Of a DNA stretch of 64,000 nucleotides, positions 17,868 through 26,918 are shown piece after piece; position 1 is the stretch's first letter, and each line of letters starts with the position of its first letter. Under the pieces are notes generated by a model. It made no database searches. It had not been told where the DNA came from and saw only the letters and a list, made by a program, of their open reading frames with translations. This DNA is from G025836975 sp049646585 (GTDB taxonomy: Bacteria; Pseudomonadota; Gammaproteobacteria; Burkholderiales; Burkholderiaceae_B), in assembly GCA_049646585.1 (NCBI GenBank), contig JBARWC010000051.1, positions 76,586 to 140,585 on the forward strand. The letters are read 5' to 3'. The position numbers were made by a program, and so were the translations under genes.

Positions 17868-18836
17868 TTAGTAAGTTGCTTGCCGTTGCCGGGTCCTGCC
17901 GCTGTCTTGCTGATCAACGACGCCTTCTGAGGCCACTTCCTCAAAAATCCATTGTCGAAAAGCCTGTAGTTTCTGCTCAATGATACGTTCAGCGCGATAT
18001 ACCACGTAGTATCCTAAAGCCGAGGCAAACTTGACCTCAGGAAGAAGCCGGACCAGTCTACCGGATGCAATGTCATCATGAGCCATAACGCTGCGTGCCA
18101 GTGCCACGCCTTGTCCATCGATTGCGGCTTGAAGCACGGCTGCGGAATTATTAATACGTAAACCCCTCTCAGACGCGAAATTCGGTACGCCGGCACGTTC
18201 GAACCAGGCCTCCCACGATGCAAAGCCGATATGGCGATCCACTGACAGATCGTGAATTAAGGTGTGGTGTGTAATATCGAGTGCGCTTCGAAATTGGCAT
18301 CCTTCCCTTAAGAGCAAAGGTGAGCAGACAGGATAAATCTGCTCATCCATCAACTTTTCAGTAACTAGCCCCGGCCACGAGCCAGCCCCGTAACGCACAC
18401 CGATGTCAATGTCCTGGGCAACGAAGTCCAGTGTCTTTAGACTTGTCTCCAGTCGAACGTCCAGGCCGGGCCAGGCCGTCTGGAATCGATCAATGCGCGG
18501 CAGAAGCCATTTTGCTGCGAATGCAGGACTGACCGTCACAATCAGTACTCCCGAACCTGATTCTTGCTGCAACCGTTGGAGTCCGAGATTTAACCTGTCA
18601 AACCCAGCACGGAGATCCGGTAGCGCCTGCTGCGCGCGATCGGTGGCGACAAGCCGCGATCGGCCTCCGGCACTTCGATGAAACAATCGGTAGCCGAGCC
18701 AATCTTCAAGGCTGCGTACGAGCTGCCCGACTGCGGCAGGCGTCACATTCAGCTCTGTCGCAGCTGCAGAGAAGCTATGGTGTCTTGCGCTGGCTTCGAA
18801 AGCACGCAAGGCATTTAAATAGGCAGGACGTTTCAT
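17868..18836 (-). CDS. LysR-family transcriptional regulator, GcvA-like
   Basis: A 322-residue regulator. The N-terminal winged helix (LNALRAFEASARHHSFSAAATELNV...VGQLVRSLEDWLGYRLF) and a C-terminal periplasmic-binding-type effector domain are clear, and the TLIHDLS and GQGVALA patterns place it near GcvA/AmpR-type members. It is divergent from the small membrane protein and multicopper oxidase genes at 19.0-20.9 kb, so it may control them. Its inducer is unknown. It is convergent with the relaxase gene and marks the start of the cargo. Confidence 0.88.
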   Translation of the reverse strand: MKRPAYLNALRAFEASARHHSFSAAATELNVTPAAVGQLVRSLEDWLGYRLFHRSAGGRSRLVATDRAQQALPDLRAGFDRLNLGLQRLQQESGSGVLIVTVSPAFAAKWLLPRIDRFQTAWPGLDVRLETSLKTLDFVAQDIDIGVRYGAGSWPGLVTEKLMDEQIYPVCSPLLLREGCQFRSALDITHHTLIHDLSVDRHIGFASWEAWFERAGVPNFASERGLRINNSAAVLQAAIDGQGVALARSVMAHDDIASGRLVRLLPEVKFASALGYYVVYRAERIIEQKLQAFRQWIFEEVASEGVVDQQDSGRTRQRQATY

Positions 18837-18848
18837 ACGATAAAGTTT

Positions 18849-18866
18849 TTCTTTCAGTAGAAAGAA
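18849..18866. promoter_or_regulatory. Inverted repeat just upstream of the LysR start
   Basis: TTCTTTC and GAAAGAA flank the four bases AGTA, 13 bp before the LysR start codon. It lies in the divergent LysR/oxidase promoter region and could be an autoregulatory operator or a transcription-start palindrome. Only the symmetry supports it. Confidence 0.35.
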
Positions 18867-19015
18867 GATTAACTCAGTTGCTGTTGTCGCGAAACCTTTC
18901 GATAATCATCTTTGGAAAAGATCGCCTAATTGCGCGAAGAATGGCCTTTTAATCAGTCCATATCTATGCACACACTGGGGATGAACAAAAAGTTTTTATT
19001 CTTATGGAGATTGCT

Positions 19016-19282
19016 ATGACGAAAAATTCAAAGCTGGCTATTACCGCTGCTATGGCATTGATTTTGAGTTTCGCAATCATGGTCCTGCTTCACAACTATG
19101 GATCGCAGTCCTCTTCTATGCTGCAGTTCGTTGCCAACGGCAGGCACCCTATGGCCGCCATGTGGCATGAGATGGGATGGATGATGGCGCTTGGACCAAT
19201 AGCGATGTTTCTGTTTTTCGGGGGTATCCTGACTTTCATCGTTCTGTTTATCCAGTTTCTCTTCAAAGAACAAAGGAATTGA
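19016..19282 (+). CDS. Small membrane protein upstream of the CueO-like oxidase
   Basis: An 88-residue protein with two membrane helices (about residues 8-28 and 52-82). Met and His residues (NGRHPMAAMWHEMGWMMALG) lie between them, a pattern often seen in copper-island proteins. ATG 19016 is preceded by GGAGA at 19006-19010; the in-frame ATG at 19004 overlaps that site. I do not recognise a domain. Its place 121 bp before the multicopper oxidase suggests co-expression. Confidence 0.6.
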   Translation: MTKNSKLAITAAMALILSFAIMVLLHNYGSQSSSMLQFVANGRHPMAAMWHEMGWMMALGPIAMFLFFGGILTFIVLFIQFLFKEQRN

Positions 19283-19403
19283 TAGAGGCGATTGCCGCGA
19301 ACCTTTTCGTGGGCTGGCTTAACTATGCGATAAGCATACAGGAGGGGTTTGGCGGCAGAGGCATAGGGATGGGGAACCATTGCAAGTCGAGGAAATACCG
19401 TTT

Positions 19404-20867
19404 ATGAAATTTACACGCCGCTCTTTCTTGATTGGAGCTGCCCTGGCGGGAGGTTCGCTCTCAGCTGCTACGGCGTTATGGCGATCAGCATCGGCCGCTG
19501 AGTCGAGCGACTTACAGATTCCCGAATTGATCGATGCTCGCAGGCAGGGGCAGTCACTTGTGCTGACAGCACAGGTTGGCCAAACCTCCTTTTTCCCGGA
19601 GCGAGAAAGCACAACCCTGGGGTTCAATGGGAGCTACCTTGGTCCGACACTGCGTGTTCATCGCGGCGACGACGTCGAGATCACTGTCACCAACTCGCTT
19701 GGCGAAGACACGAGTGTCCACTGGCATGGTTTGCTTGTTCCTGGGGAGCTTGACGGCGGTCCCCATCAGATCATACGGCCGACGGCTACATGGCGACCGG
19801 TGCTCCCCATCCGTCAACCGGCTGCGACACTTTGGTATCACTCGCACATTCATGGCCACACGGCAGAGCAAGTGTATGCTGGGCTGGCAGGCCTTCTGAT
19901 CGTCACCGATGATGATGAAAAGGCACTCGGGCTACCGTCAGAGTACGGTGTCAACGACCTGCCTTTGATATTGCAGGACCGCCAGTTCCAAGACGGTTCG
20001 CTCGTCCTTCCTCAAGGGATGATGTCGATGATGCATGGGCGACGAGGCGACACCTTAGTGGTCAACGGAACCGTCAATCCGGTGGCCAGGGTGCCTCGCG
20101 GACTGGTTCGTCTGCGTCTGGTGAACGGTGCCAATGCCAGGAACTTCGATCTTGCGTTTGCCGATGATCGATCCTTTCACTGGATCGCTTCAGAAGGGGG
20201 CTTACTTGAAAGACCAGTCGAGCGGCGCTCTTTGACCCTTGCACCGGGCGAACGGGCTGAAATTCTCGTCGATTTTTCGGATGGTCGGCCCGTCACGCTG
20301 GAAACAGGGCCGGATAGCAGTCTCCCGATGATGATGGGAATGATGGCGCGCGCCTCTAACCAAGTGGGTGCCGGGCGGGATCTTCTCGTCAGGTTCGAGC
20401 CCCACGGTGCGGATATGCCCGTCACCAGGGTGCCCGAGAAGCTCGTGACTCTTGAGCGTCTGAATGTGTCGACGGCTGTTCGACGACGGCGCTTTGTAAT
20501 GACTATGGGCATGGGAGGCATGATGATGGGCCGTGGCACCGGCATGTTAGGCATCAATGGCCACTCATTCGACATGGGTCGAATTGATGAGAATGTCAGA
20601 CTTGGAGATACAGAAATTTGGGAGGTCACTGGAGAAATGATGGCGCATCCGTTCCACATCCATGGTGTCCACTTTGAGGTCCTGAGTCGAAATGGCTCAG
20701 CCCCGGGTATTCAAGATCAAGGTCTTAGGGACACGGTCGTGGTTCAGGAACCCGTCGAGCTTCTTGTGCAGTTTTCACAACCCGCGGTGACAGCGCCCTT
20801 TATGTACCACTGCCATATTCTTGAGCATGAAGACGGCGGGATGATGGGCCAGTTCGCTGTCCGTTGA
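19404..20867 (+). CDS. cueO: Multicopper oxidase, CueO-like
   Basis: A 487-residue periplasmic oxidase likely to convert Cu+ to the less toxic Cu2+. It has a Tat signal (TRRSFLIGA) and all four copper motifs: HWHG (SVHWHGLL), HSH (LWYHSHIHGH), HPFHIHG and HCHILEHEDGGM. Met-rich stretches (MMMGMMARA and MGMGGMMMGRGTGM) resemble the CueO cuprous oxidase insert. ATG 19404 follows GAGGAAA; the frame is open a little upstream. Short fragments of a second copy occur at 21672-21731. Confidence 0.87.
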   Translation: MKFTRRSFLIGAALAGGSLSAATALWRSASAAESSDLQIPELIDARRQGQSLVLTAQVGQTSFFPERESTTLGFNGSYLGPTLRVHRGDDVEITVTNSLGEDTSVHWHGLLVPGELDGGPHQIIRPTATWRPVLPIRQPAATLWYHSHIHGHTAEQVYAGLAGLLIVTDDDEKALGLPSEYGVNDLPLILQDRQFQDGSLVLPQGMMSMMHGRRGDTLVVNGTVNPVARVPRGLVRLRLVNGANARNFDLAFADDRSFHWIASEGGLLERPVERRSLTLAPGERAEILVDFSDGRPVTLETGPDSSLPMMMGMMARASNQVGAGRDLLVRFEPHGADMPVTRVPEKLVTLERLNVSTAVRRRRFVMTMGMGGMMMGRGTGMLGINGHSFDMGRIDENVRLGDTEIWEVTGEMMAHPFHIHGVHFEVLSRNGSAPGIQDQGLRDTVVVQEPVELLVQFSQPAVTAPFMYHCHILEHEDGGMMGQFAVR

Positions 20868-20952
20868 TACTTTCCACCTAGTGGATTCCTACACAGACGG
20901 GATTCCGAAGGTGCGACCTAATTCAGGGTTAACAACGTAATAGGAATAGATT

Positions 20953-21657
20953 ATGCATCGAAATGATCCTTTGATTTCTGCCGCGCTGCCGCGTCGGGGC
21001 TTCCTCTCTAACTTGGGCGCGACCATGGCGGGCGTGCTCACTATCGGTGTGGCTACCAGGACCACTACAGCGTCCGCCAAGAGCGGACCTGCTCAAGTGA
21101 GTAACGCGCTTTCTCAGGACGCTTGGCTGGATGGACTGAATGGGCAGCACGGCCAGATCTTCGAGGCGCCCGCGCTCCACGGTGGGGCAGCGTTGAAGCA
21201 AGCGCGGAACTTCCTGGATGTATACCGGGACGTCTACGGCTTGGAGAGCAGCGAGATCGACGTGGCCATTGCCGCCCACGGCAGTGCTCTCTCTTTATTT
21301 TTCCAGGACCGAGTATGGGAAAAGTTCGGCCTGGGAGAGCGCTTTGATGTAAAAGACCCTCGCACCGGCACGGCAGCGCGCCGCAACGTCTTCGCTTCCC
21401 GCGAGGAGGGCGGTGTAGTGCCTGTGGACGCCTCGGTCGAGGCGTTGCAGGAACGCGGCGTGATATTCCTGCTCTGCAACAATTCCTTAAACGGTCTGGC
21501 CGGCAAGCTGGCGCAGTCAGGGTTCGGCACCCAGGAGGCGGTCCGGGCCGATATTATCGCCGCACTGCTTCCGGGGGCAAAGGTGGTGCCGGCGGCGGTG
21601 GTGGCGCTAAGTCGTGCGCAGGAAAAGGGTCTCTCTTATGTCTACTCCGGCGGCTGA
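20953..21657 (+). CDS. Tat-exported DsrE-like protein
   Basis: A 234-residue protein with a Tat-type leader (LPRRGFLSNLGATMAGVL). The rest resembles DsrE/DsrF-like sulfur-relay proteins: VIFLLCNNSLNGLAGK holds a single cysteine at the usual place, and the end VVPAAVVALSRAQEKGLSYVY is typical. Cytoplasmic DsrE proteins carry persulfide sulfur; what an exported one does is unknown. Its position after the CueO-like oxidase suggests an envelope copper or thiol role. The family call is from pattern recognition only. Confidence 0.6.
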   Translation: MHRNDPLISAALPRRGFLSNLGATMAGVLTIGVATRTTTASAKSGPAQVSNALSQDAWLDGLNGQHGQIFEAPALHGGAALKQARNFLDVYRDVYGLESSEIDVAIAAHGSALSLFFQDRVWEKFGLGERFDVKDPRTGTAARRNVFASREEGGVVPVDASVEALQERGVIFLLCNNSLNGLAGKLAQSGFGTQEAVRADIIAALLPGAKVVPAAVVALSRAQEKGLSYVYSGG

Positions 21658-21671
21658 GCCAATGTTCAACG

Positions 21672-21731
21672 GGTGAGATGATGGAACATCGGTTCCACAT
21701 CCATGATGTCCACTTTGAGGTCCTGCGTTAA
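21672..21731 (+). pseudogene. Remnant of a multicopper oxidase gene (type 1 copper-site region)
   Basis: Translated in frame it reads GEMMEHRFHIHDVHFEVLR followed by a stop. The matching part of the intact oxidase (about 20634-20690) reads GEMMAHPFHIHGVHFEVLS. Over 33 bp from TTCCACATC to GAGGTCCTG there is a single base difference. The fragment has no start or flanking oxidase sequence that I can see. It is probably debris of a duplicated or recombined oxidase gene. Confidence 0.75.
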
Positions 21732-21816
21732 GTTTTGCCGAACGGTAAACCTCGATGGTCATGATCCGAAGGTCACGACCACGTTTGAGCATAGCTAAGT
21801 TAAAGGAAAAATCACG

Positions 21817-22317
21817 ATGGCCGAGATAATCGAAATTGCTCTGCAAGCATCCGTTATAGGTATCGGCGCCACGGTGATCCTTGATCTATGGATTGCAGCC
21901 GGCTCGAGGTTTCTTGGCATTTCAGGCCCCAATTGGGCCATGGTAGGGCGTTGGGTGGGGCATATGCAATCGGGGTGCTTCACACATGAAAGTATTGGCG
22001 CGGCGTCTCCCATTCGTGGAGAGCTTGCGCTTGGTTGGATAGTGCATTACGTCACCGGAATCGCGTATGGCCTGATTCTCGTCGCGCTATGGGGTGATGG
22101 GTGGCTGAGGCAACCCACAATGCTTCCTCCCATGCTCTTGCTGTGGGCATTTTTGGTTGCGCCATATTTTGTGATGATGCCAGGCATGGGACAAGGCATT
22201 CTGGCATCGAAGGCTTTGAAACCTAACCTTGAACGTCTAAAAAGCGTGATTGGGCATTCCGTATTCGGTGTTGGAATGTACCTGACGGCACTCTTAATCA
22301 AAGGCATCGTTGCATAG
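21817..22317 (+). CDS. DUF2938 family membrane protein
   Basis: A 166-residue membrane protein with about four helices. WAMVGRWVGHMQSGCFTHESIG and GWIVHYVTGIAYG are typical of DUF2938. Its function is not known. It is the last rightward gene before the convergent CopS gene. Three His/Met rich loops may be coincidental. No ribosome site stronger than AAAGGAAA at 21801-21808 is seen. Confidence 0.8.
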   Translation: MAEIIEIALQASVIGIGATVILDLWIAAGSRFLGISGPNWAMVGRWVGHMQSGCFTHESIGAASPIRGELALGWIVHYVTGIAYGLILVALWGDGWLRQPTMLPPMLLLWAFLVAPYFVMMPGMGQGILASKALKPNLERLKSVIGHSVFGVGMYLTALLIKGIVA

Positions 22318-22382
22318 AATTGCGACGAGCGTGTTTGTCGCTGCCCCTTTGTGCGGCTGCGGTTCCATCATCTTGGCGTATC

Positions 22383-23789
22383 TCAGCAGTCAACCGACGG
22401 GAAGCTAATTTCGAACGCGGTTGCTTGAACGGTGGAATGGGCATGGATCGTGCCGTTATGAGCCTCAGCGATGGATTTCGCTATCGCTAAACCGAGACCC
22501 GCTCCTTCTCCGCTGCGTTGGCGTGAGGCGTCAGTTCGATAGAACCGCTCAAAAATTCGGTTTATGTGTTCGGCGGGAATCATTGGCCCCGGATTCTCGA
22601 TGCGTACTGTTGCTGCTTTCGCCACTAATTCGAGTGTAACGTTGACGCTATTTCCCGGTGGTGTATAACGAATCGCGTTAGACAATACGTTGCTCAACGC
22701 CCTGCGGATCATCAGCCTGTCCCCAAAGATACAAATTTGCTGGCCGGTGATTTTCAACGTGACATTGCGCTCTTCGGCCCAGGCACCAAGATAGTCAAAG
22801 AGAATACGTATTTCGGCCTCGAGATCGATTTTGACAAGCTCAGGTTTGAGCAAGTTATTGTCCGCCTGTGCCAAGAACAGCATATCGCTGACCATTTTGG
22901 CCATGCGCTCGTACTCTTCTAAGTTGGAGTACAGGATCTCCCGGTACTGTTCGACGGTGCGGGACTGAGAAAGAGCGACTTCGGTTTGGGTTTTCAGGTT
23001 CGTGATGGGGGTTCGAAGCTCATGCGCAATGTCGCCCGAAAAATCAGAGAGGCGACGAAAGACGTCCTCAAGCCGCTCAAGCATTCCGTTAAAGGACATC
23101 GCGAGCTCGACCAGCTCGGTAGGCACGGCGTGTGCTTCGAGTCGTATATGCAACTGATCAGATCCGATTTTTCGGATTTCGCGGCCGATGCGCCGTATCG
23201 GCGCATGTCCTTGATGCACGGCGACCCAAGTGGCCAAAATCGCAATGAGACAGGCCACAACCGTGATGATTCGAAGGTAGTCCCGAAAGCTTTCCAGATA
23301 ATGCAGATGGAAATTGATGCCCGTGGCGACTGCAAGGGTTAAGATGCGCGGCGCAGGGAAACTGTCGTTTCCGGTTCGTAGTACAGCTCCCCGAAATGTC
23401 TCGTCATGGTCTTGCCATATGCCAACCGTGTCGATAGTGATCTTCTCCACGGGTTGAGCGATTTGAGCGAACCTGTCCAAATTTGACCCTGGCGTAGCAT
23501 AAATCTGGACACCGGAATCCGAGGAAATACGATATTGAGCGTTATGGTGGCCGGACACGGCATTGGCGAGCCGCTGGTTCAATTCAGCGAGTGTTATATC
23601 AGGCGGCAGCGTGGCAAGCGTATGTTTTAAGGCCTGAACGACGCCATTCAGTTCATCGACATCTTGCTGGATAAAGTGGTTATTGATTGACCGTTCTACG
23701 ATCCAGCCGAATGTGAGTAGGACGACTGTTATGACCGCCCCAATAGAAACGGTAAGCCGTACAGCTAGGGATGCCGGCCGTCTTTTCAT
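22383..23789 (-). CDS. copS: Heavy-metal sensor histidine kinase, CopS/CusS-type
   Basis: A 468-residue inner-membrane kinase. Two helices (about residues 12-32 and 163-185) enclose a periplasmic sensor domain of about 130 residues. A HAMP region, the H box (SGDIAHELRTPITNLK), the N box (LSNAIRYTPPGN) and the G box (GEGAGLGLAIAKS) follow. It should phosphorylate the regulator encoded just upstream, three bases away, in response to periplasmic Cu+ or Ag+. Family assignment is secure; the metal is inferred from the setting. Confidence 0.9.
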   Translation of the reverse strand: MKRRPASLAVRLTVSIGAVITVVLLTFGWIVERSINNHFIQQDVDELNGVVQALKHTLATLPPDITLAELNQRLANAVSGHHNAQYRISSDSGVQIYATPGSNLDRFAQIAQPVEKITIDTVGIWQDHDETFRGAVLRTGNDSFPAPRILTLAVATGINFHLHYLESFRDYLRIITVVACLIAILATWVAVHQGHAPIRRIGREIRKIGSDQLHIRLEAHAVPTELVELAMSFNGMLERLEDVFRRLSDFSGDIAHELRTPITNLKTQTEVALSQSRTVEQYREILYSNLEEYERMAKMVSDMLFLAQADNNLLKPELVKIDLEAEIRILFDYLGAWAEERNVTLKITGQQICIFGDRLMIRRALSNVLSNAIRYTPPGNSVNVTLELVAKAATVRIENPGPMIPAEHINRIFERFYRTDASRQRSGEGAGLGLAIAKSIAEAHNGTIHAHSTVQATAFEISFPSVDC

Positions 23790-23792
23790 TTC

Positions 23793-24476
23793 TTATTCCG
23801 GAAGCGTCACGTCGAGCATGTAACCCATGCCGCGAATCGTGTGGATAAGCTTAGGATCAAAGTCGTCATCGATTTTGGCGCGTAGGCGTCGGATAGCGAC
23901 ATCAATGACATTGGTGTCGCTATCAAAGTTCATGTCCCAAACCTGGGAAGCGATCAACGAGCGTGGCAGCACTTCGCCCTGCCGGCGTACCAAGAGCTCC
24001 AACAAGGCAAACTCTTTGTTCGTAAGATTAATACGTACGTTTTGGCGCTGAGCTCGGCGGCGCGGAATATCGAGAACGAGATCGGCGATCTGTAGCTGAT
24101 CCTGAAACGCAGGAGCGGCGCCCCGCCTTAATAACGTACGAACGCGCGCTAGAAGCTCTGAAAAAGCGAACGGTTTTACCAAGTAATCGTCTGCGCCCAG
24201 CTCTAGCCCTTTGACCCGATCTTCCACGCTATCCCGGGCAGTCAGAAAAAGTACCGGCGTTGACGATTTCGCACCACGTAGCGCCTGGACGATACGCCAA
24301 CCGTCCACATCGGGCAGCATGACATCCAAGATAATCAAATCGTAAGAACCAGTCAGGGCCAAATGATGCCCGTCTAAGCCAGTGCGTACGAGATCCACAA
24401 CGAAGCCGGATTCAACTAGCCCTTGGCGTACATAATCACCGGTTTTTGTCTCGTCTTCGACCAACAGCAATTTCAT
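23793..24476 (-). CDS. copR: Heavy-metal response regulator, CopR/CusR-type
   Basis: A 227-residue OmpR-family regulator. The receiver begins MKLLLVEDETKTGDYVRQGL and has the phospho-acceptor aspartate in LIILDVMLPDVDGW; a winged-helix output domain ends in IHTIRGMGYML. The start at 24476 is the family start; the frame is open 60 bp further up. It lies directly before copS. The palindrome at 24580-24599 in its upstream region and three similar ones in the window are its likely targets. Confidence 0.92.
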   Translation of the reverse strand: MKLLLVEDETKTGDYVRQGLVESGFVVDLVRTGLDGHHLALTGSYDLIILDVMLPDVDGWRIVQALRGAKSSTPVLFLTARDSVEDRVKGLELGADDYLVKPFAFSELLARVRTLLRRGAAPAFQDQLQIADLVLDIPRRRAQRQNVRINLTNKEFALLELLVRRQGEVLPRSLIASQVWDMNFDSDTNVIDVAIRRLRAKIDDDFDPKLIHTIRGMGYMLDVTLPE

Positions 24477-24579
24477 GGTTTCGATCCTGTAAGTCCATCG
24501 GCTATCACGACAAAAGAAGAGTGTTCTGCCGTCCATAGTTCGACTTTAGTGCGATGTCGCTGACGGAAACATGACGTGA

Positions 24580-24599
24580 GCATTACAAAATTGTAATGC
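24580..24599. promoter_or_regulatory. CopR box 1, between copR and the copper-storage gene
   Basis: GCATTACAAAATTGTAATGC has 9-bp arms (GCATTACAA and TTGTAATGC) around AA. This is the pattern of known CusR/CopR boxes. It is in the divergent region of copRS (leftward) and the Csp gene (rightward), so it may control both. It is the most symmetrical of the four related sites in the window. Confidence 0.8.
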
Positions 24600-24760
24600 T
24601 GCGGCAGAAGCCGTCATGCGCAGAGCTGAGTTGGAACGGAAATGCCAGCATTTATAGGCAAATTGCTGGCGGTACGGTATCCAACTTGCTGCATGAGAGA
24701 AGTGGCACCGCATGATGGTGGCCACATGATGATCACACCTCAATTTTTTTGGAGATCGAT

Positions 24761-25087
24761 ATGCCTCATGAAAAGTTTCAATCATGCATAGACGCTTGTT
24801 ATGCCTGCGCTGCGGAGTGCGAACACTGCGCCGTTTCATGCCTGGGAGAACAGGACGTTAAAAGCATGGCCCGCTGCATAAAACTGGACATGGATTGTGC
24901 ACAAATTTGCCGCATGGCGGCCAGTTATATGGCTAGGGGAAGTGAATTCGCCCAAGCCCTTTGCAGTTTGTGCGCGGATGTTTGCCAAGCTTGCGCAGAT
25001 GAATGCGCCAAACACCAAATGGATCACTGCCAGCGCTGCGCCGAGGCTTGCCGCAAATGTGCTGAAGAGTGCAGGCGGATGGCGTAG
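24761..25087 (+). CDS. Cysteine-rich four-helix copper-storage protein, Csp-like
   Basis: A 108-residue protein with 19 cysteines arranged mostly as CxxC and CxxxC along helices (CIDACYACAAECEHC, CSLCADVCQACADEC, CQRCAEACRKCAEEC). This is the DUF326/Csp pattern, in which a four-helix bundle holds many Cu+ ions. No signal peptide is present, so it should be cytosolic like Csp3 rather than exported like Csp1. ATG 24761 is preceded by GGAG at 24751-24754. A CopR box lies about 160 bp upstream. Confidence 0.88.
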   Translation: MPHEKFQSCIDACYACAAECEHCAVSCLGEQDVKSMARCIKLDMDCAQICRMAASYMARGSEFAQALCSLCADVCQACADECAKHQMDHCQRCAEACRKCAEECRRMA

Positions 25088-25363
25088 AAGGCCTGAAGGG
25101 CCGCGTGCGCAGAACCGTTGCCCTAGAGACGGTGCGCTAACTGAAGTACTTATTGGGCGCAGTACTTGACGCATGATCAAGGCTGCGCGCCCCATTACTG
25201 ATCTTGGTGTTGAGCGACCAAGGCAGTGTAGGGGGGAGATATACAGTCACCTCTTCCCAGAGCGCGCGTCGTGGAGGTACGACTTCGGCGTTCGTGCGTA
25301 AATCTGGATTCTGCCTTGAGGCTTTGTACCAATACTTCGTTGTGCTCCTCTTTAGTACATCGA

Positions 25364-26575
25364 CTAACGATTCATCCTTGTATGACAAAACCAAGCCAGG
25401 CAGCCGGCCCCAAGAAAACAGAGCACTGTTAGCGCCATAGCCAGACCGGAATCGGCTACTACTGGCGCGACCAGCCCTGAGACCAACGTCATGACCATGG
25501 TTTGAATAAAACCTTGCAAGGATGCCGCCATCCCACGTGCTGAGGGGAATAGGTCGAGCGTCAGCAATGTAAGGGTTGGGGTCGCAAACGACATGCCAAC
25601 GGTATAAAGTGCCACGGGCAAAATGACCCAGGGTAGAACGGGTGGCAGAAAGCCGTTGTACACCACGTTGAGCACCGTGGCACCCGCCATCATTAGGCAG
25701 CCATAGCTGACCGTCTTCAGTGGTGTGAATCGTTTCGCGAGTTTCCCTGACAAGTAAGCGCCGAAGATTATGCCGGACGTTGCAGGAATGAACAGCCATC
25801 CGAATTCCGCCTTACTTAATCCGAGATACTGAACAACGAAAATAGGCGCTGCAGAAACATACAAGAAAAAGCCTATGAAATTACAACTTAAGGCTAGGGT
25901 CAATAACCAGAACGGCCTGCTTCTTAGCACAGTGCTGTAGCTACGCAGCAACGACGCTGGCCTCATCGATGTCCGTTGCTCTCGCGGAAGGGTCTCCGGC
26001 AGAGAAAAGTAACTGGCCACCAGTTGCAACCCACTGAAAATGGCCATAAAAATGAATACCGATTGCCAGGGAAACCAGTTCTGTAGCCATCCCCCAAAAA
26101 CTGGAGCAATGGCAGGAGCCAAGCCGAATATCATGCTCACCTGCGCGAGCAGTCTTTGAGCTGCAGGCCCCTCGAGCCGATCTCGAATGACTACACGCCC
26201 TACGATGCTGCCCGCACCCACTGAGAGCCCCTGAAATGTACGGAAAACGATCAACAGACCAAGAGAGCTGGCCAGCGCCCCGCCAATGGACGCTACGAAG
26301 TAAACGGCTAGTCCGGCCAGAATGACGGGACGGCGCCCAACTGCGTCGGATAGTGGTCCATGCAGAAGCATCATGACCCCAAAGGCAGCAAGATAAGCGC
26401 TGAGCGTCTGTTGAAGTTCGAGCTGCGTTGCTCCGAGGCTCACCATTAGCATCGGAAAAAAAGGCATGTAGGTGGAAATGGAAAACGGGCCCAGCATCGT
26501 ATAGCTGCCAAGCAGCCAGGCCAACCACTTCACCGTCGGTTCATTCCGCGCTGCACTGTCTATAGAAGGTGTCAT
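25364..26575 (-). CDS. Bcr/CflA-type MFS efflux transporter
   Basis: A 403-residue transporter with about 12 membrane helices. MFS signatures are the GPLSDAVGRRPVILAG loop between helices 2 and 3 and the drug-antiporter pattern around FRTFQGLSVGAGSIVGRVVIRD. It groups with Bcr/CflA proteins, which export drugs such as bicyclomycin or sulfonamides, or small metabolites. The substrate cannot be read from sequence. It stands alone among copper genes. The 276 bp downstream hold no gene I can support. Confidence 0.87.
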   Translation of the reverse strand: MTPSIDSAARNEPTVKWLAWLLGSYTMLGPFSISTYMPFFPMLMVSLGATQLELQQTLSAYLAAFGVMMLLHGPLSDAVGRRPVILAGLAVYFVASIGGALASSLGLLIVFRTFQGLSVGAGSIVGRVVIRDRLEGPAAQRLLAQVSMIFGLAPAIAPVFGGWLQNWFPWQSVFIFMAIFSGLQLVASYFSLPETLPREQRTSMRPASLLRSYSTVLRSRPFWLLTLALSCNFIGFFLYVSAAPIFVVQYLGLSKAEFGWLFIPATSGIIFGAYLSGKLAKRFTPLKTVSYGCLMMAGATVLNVVYNGFLPPVLPWVILPVALYTVGMSFATPTLTLLTLDLFPSARGMAASLQGFIQTMVMTLVSGLVAPVVADSGLAMALTVLCFLGAGCLAWFCHTRMNR

Positions 26576-26717
26576 ATTCGATTTCCGATGTATTTTTCAA
26601 AGATTGCAGACAGAGCGACCTTTTGCTACGGCCTTTTCTAAAGTCTCGGCCGGCGAAAGCAATATCGAAGTGGCGATCGCCTCGCGAGCCACCATTGCGG
26701 CCATTGACATTAGACGG

Positions 26718-26918
26718 CTATCGGCGATGTTCAGTGTCTCTCAGTGAACGAGCTACCTGGAGGTAAGCGCACTCCACTCGTTCATCGCCTCCTGGCCGAT
26801 CAGCCATTGTCTCGAGCGCACGCAATAAATGCTCGGCAACCAAAAGATCTCCTTCGTCACAAGCGCGCTTGAAGGCATCCAGGATGTCATCGCCCAAACT
26901 CGTGTAGTTTTTTTCCAT
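26718..26918 (-). CDS. Small conserved hypothetical protein
   Basis: A 66-residue helical soluble protein. DDILDAFKRACDEGDLLVAEHLLRALE resembles a short conserved family seen in many proteobacteria, with one or two helical hairpins. No function is known to me. It lies alone, leftward, between the MFS gene and a CopR box region. Confidence 0.6.
   Translation of the reverse strand: MEKNYTSLGDDILDAFKRACDEGDLLVAEHLLRALETMADRPGGDERVECAYLQVARSLRDTEHRR

Noticed and set aside
25137..25799. 220-codon minus-strand frame running through the end of the MFS gene and the 276-bp gap
   Set aside because: Two thirds overlap the well-supported MFS gene in the wrong frame. The tail in the gap matches nothing I recognise, so chance is more likely.
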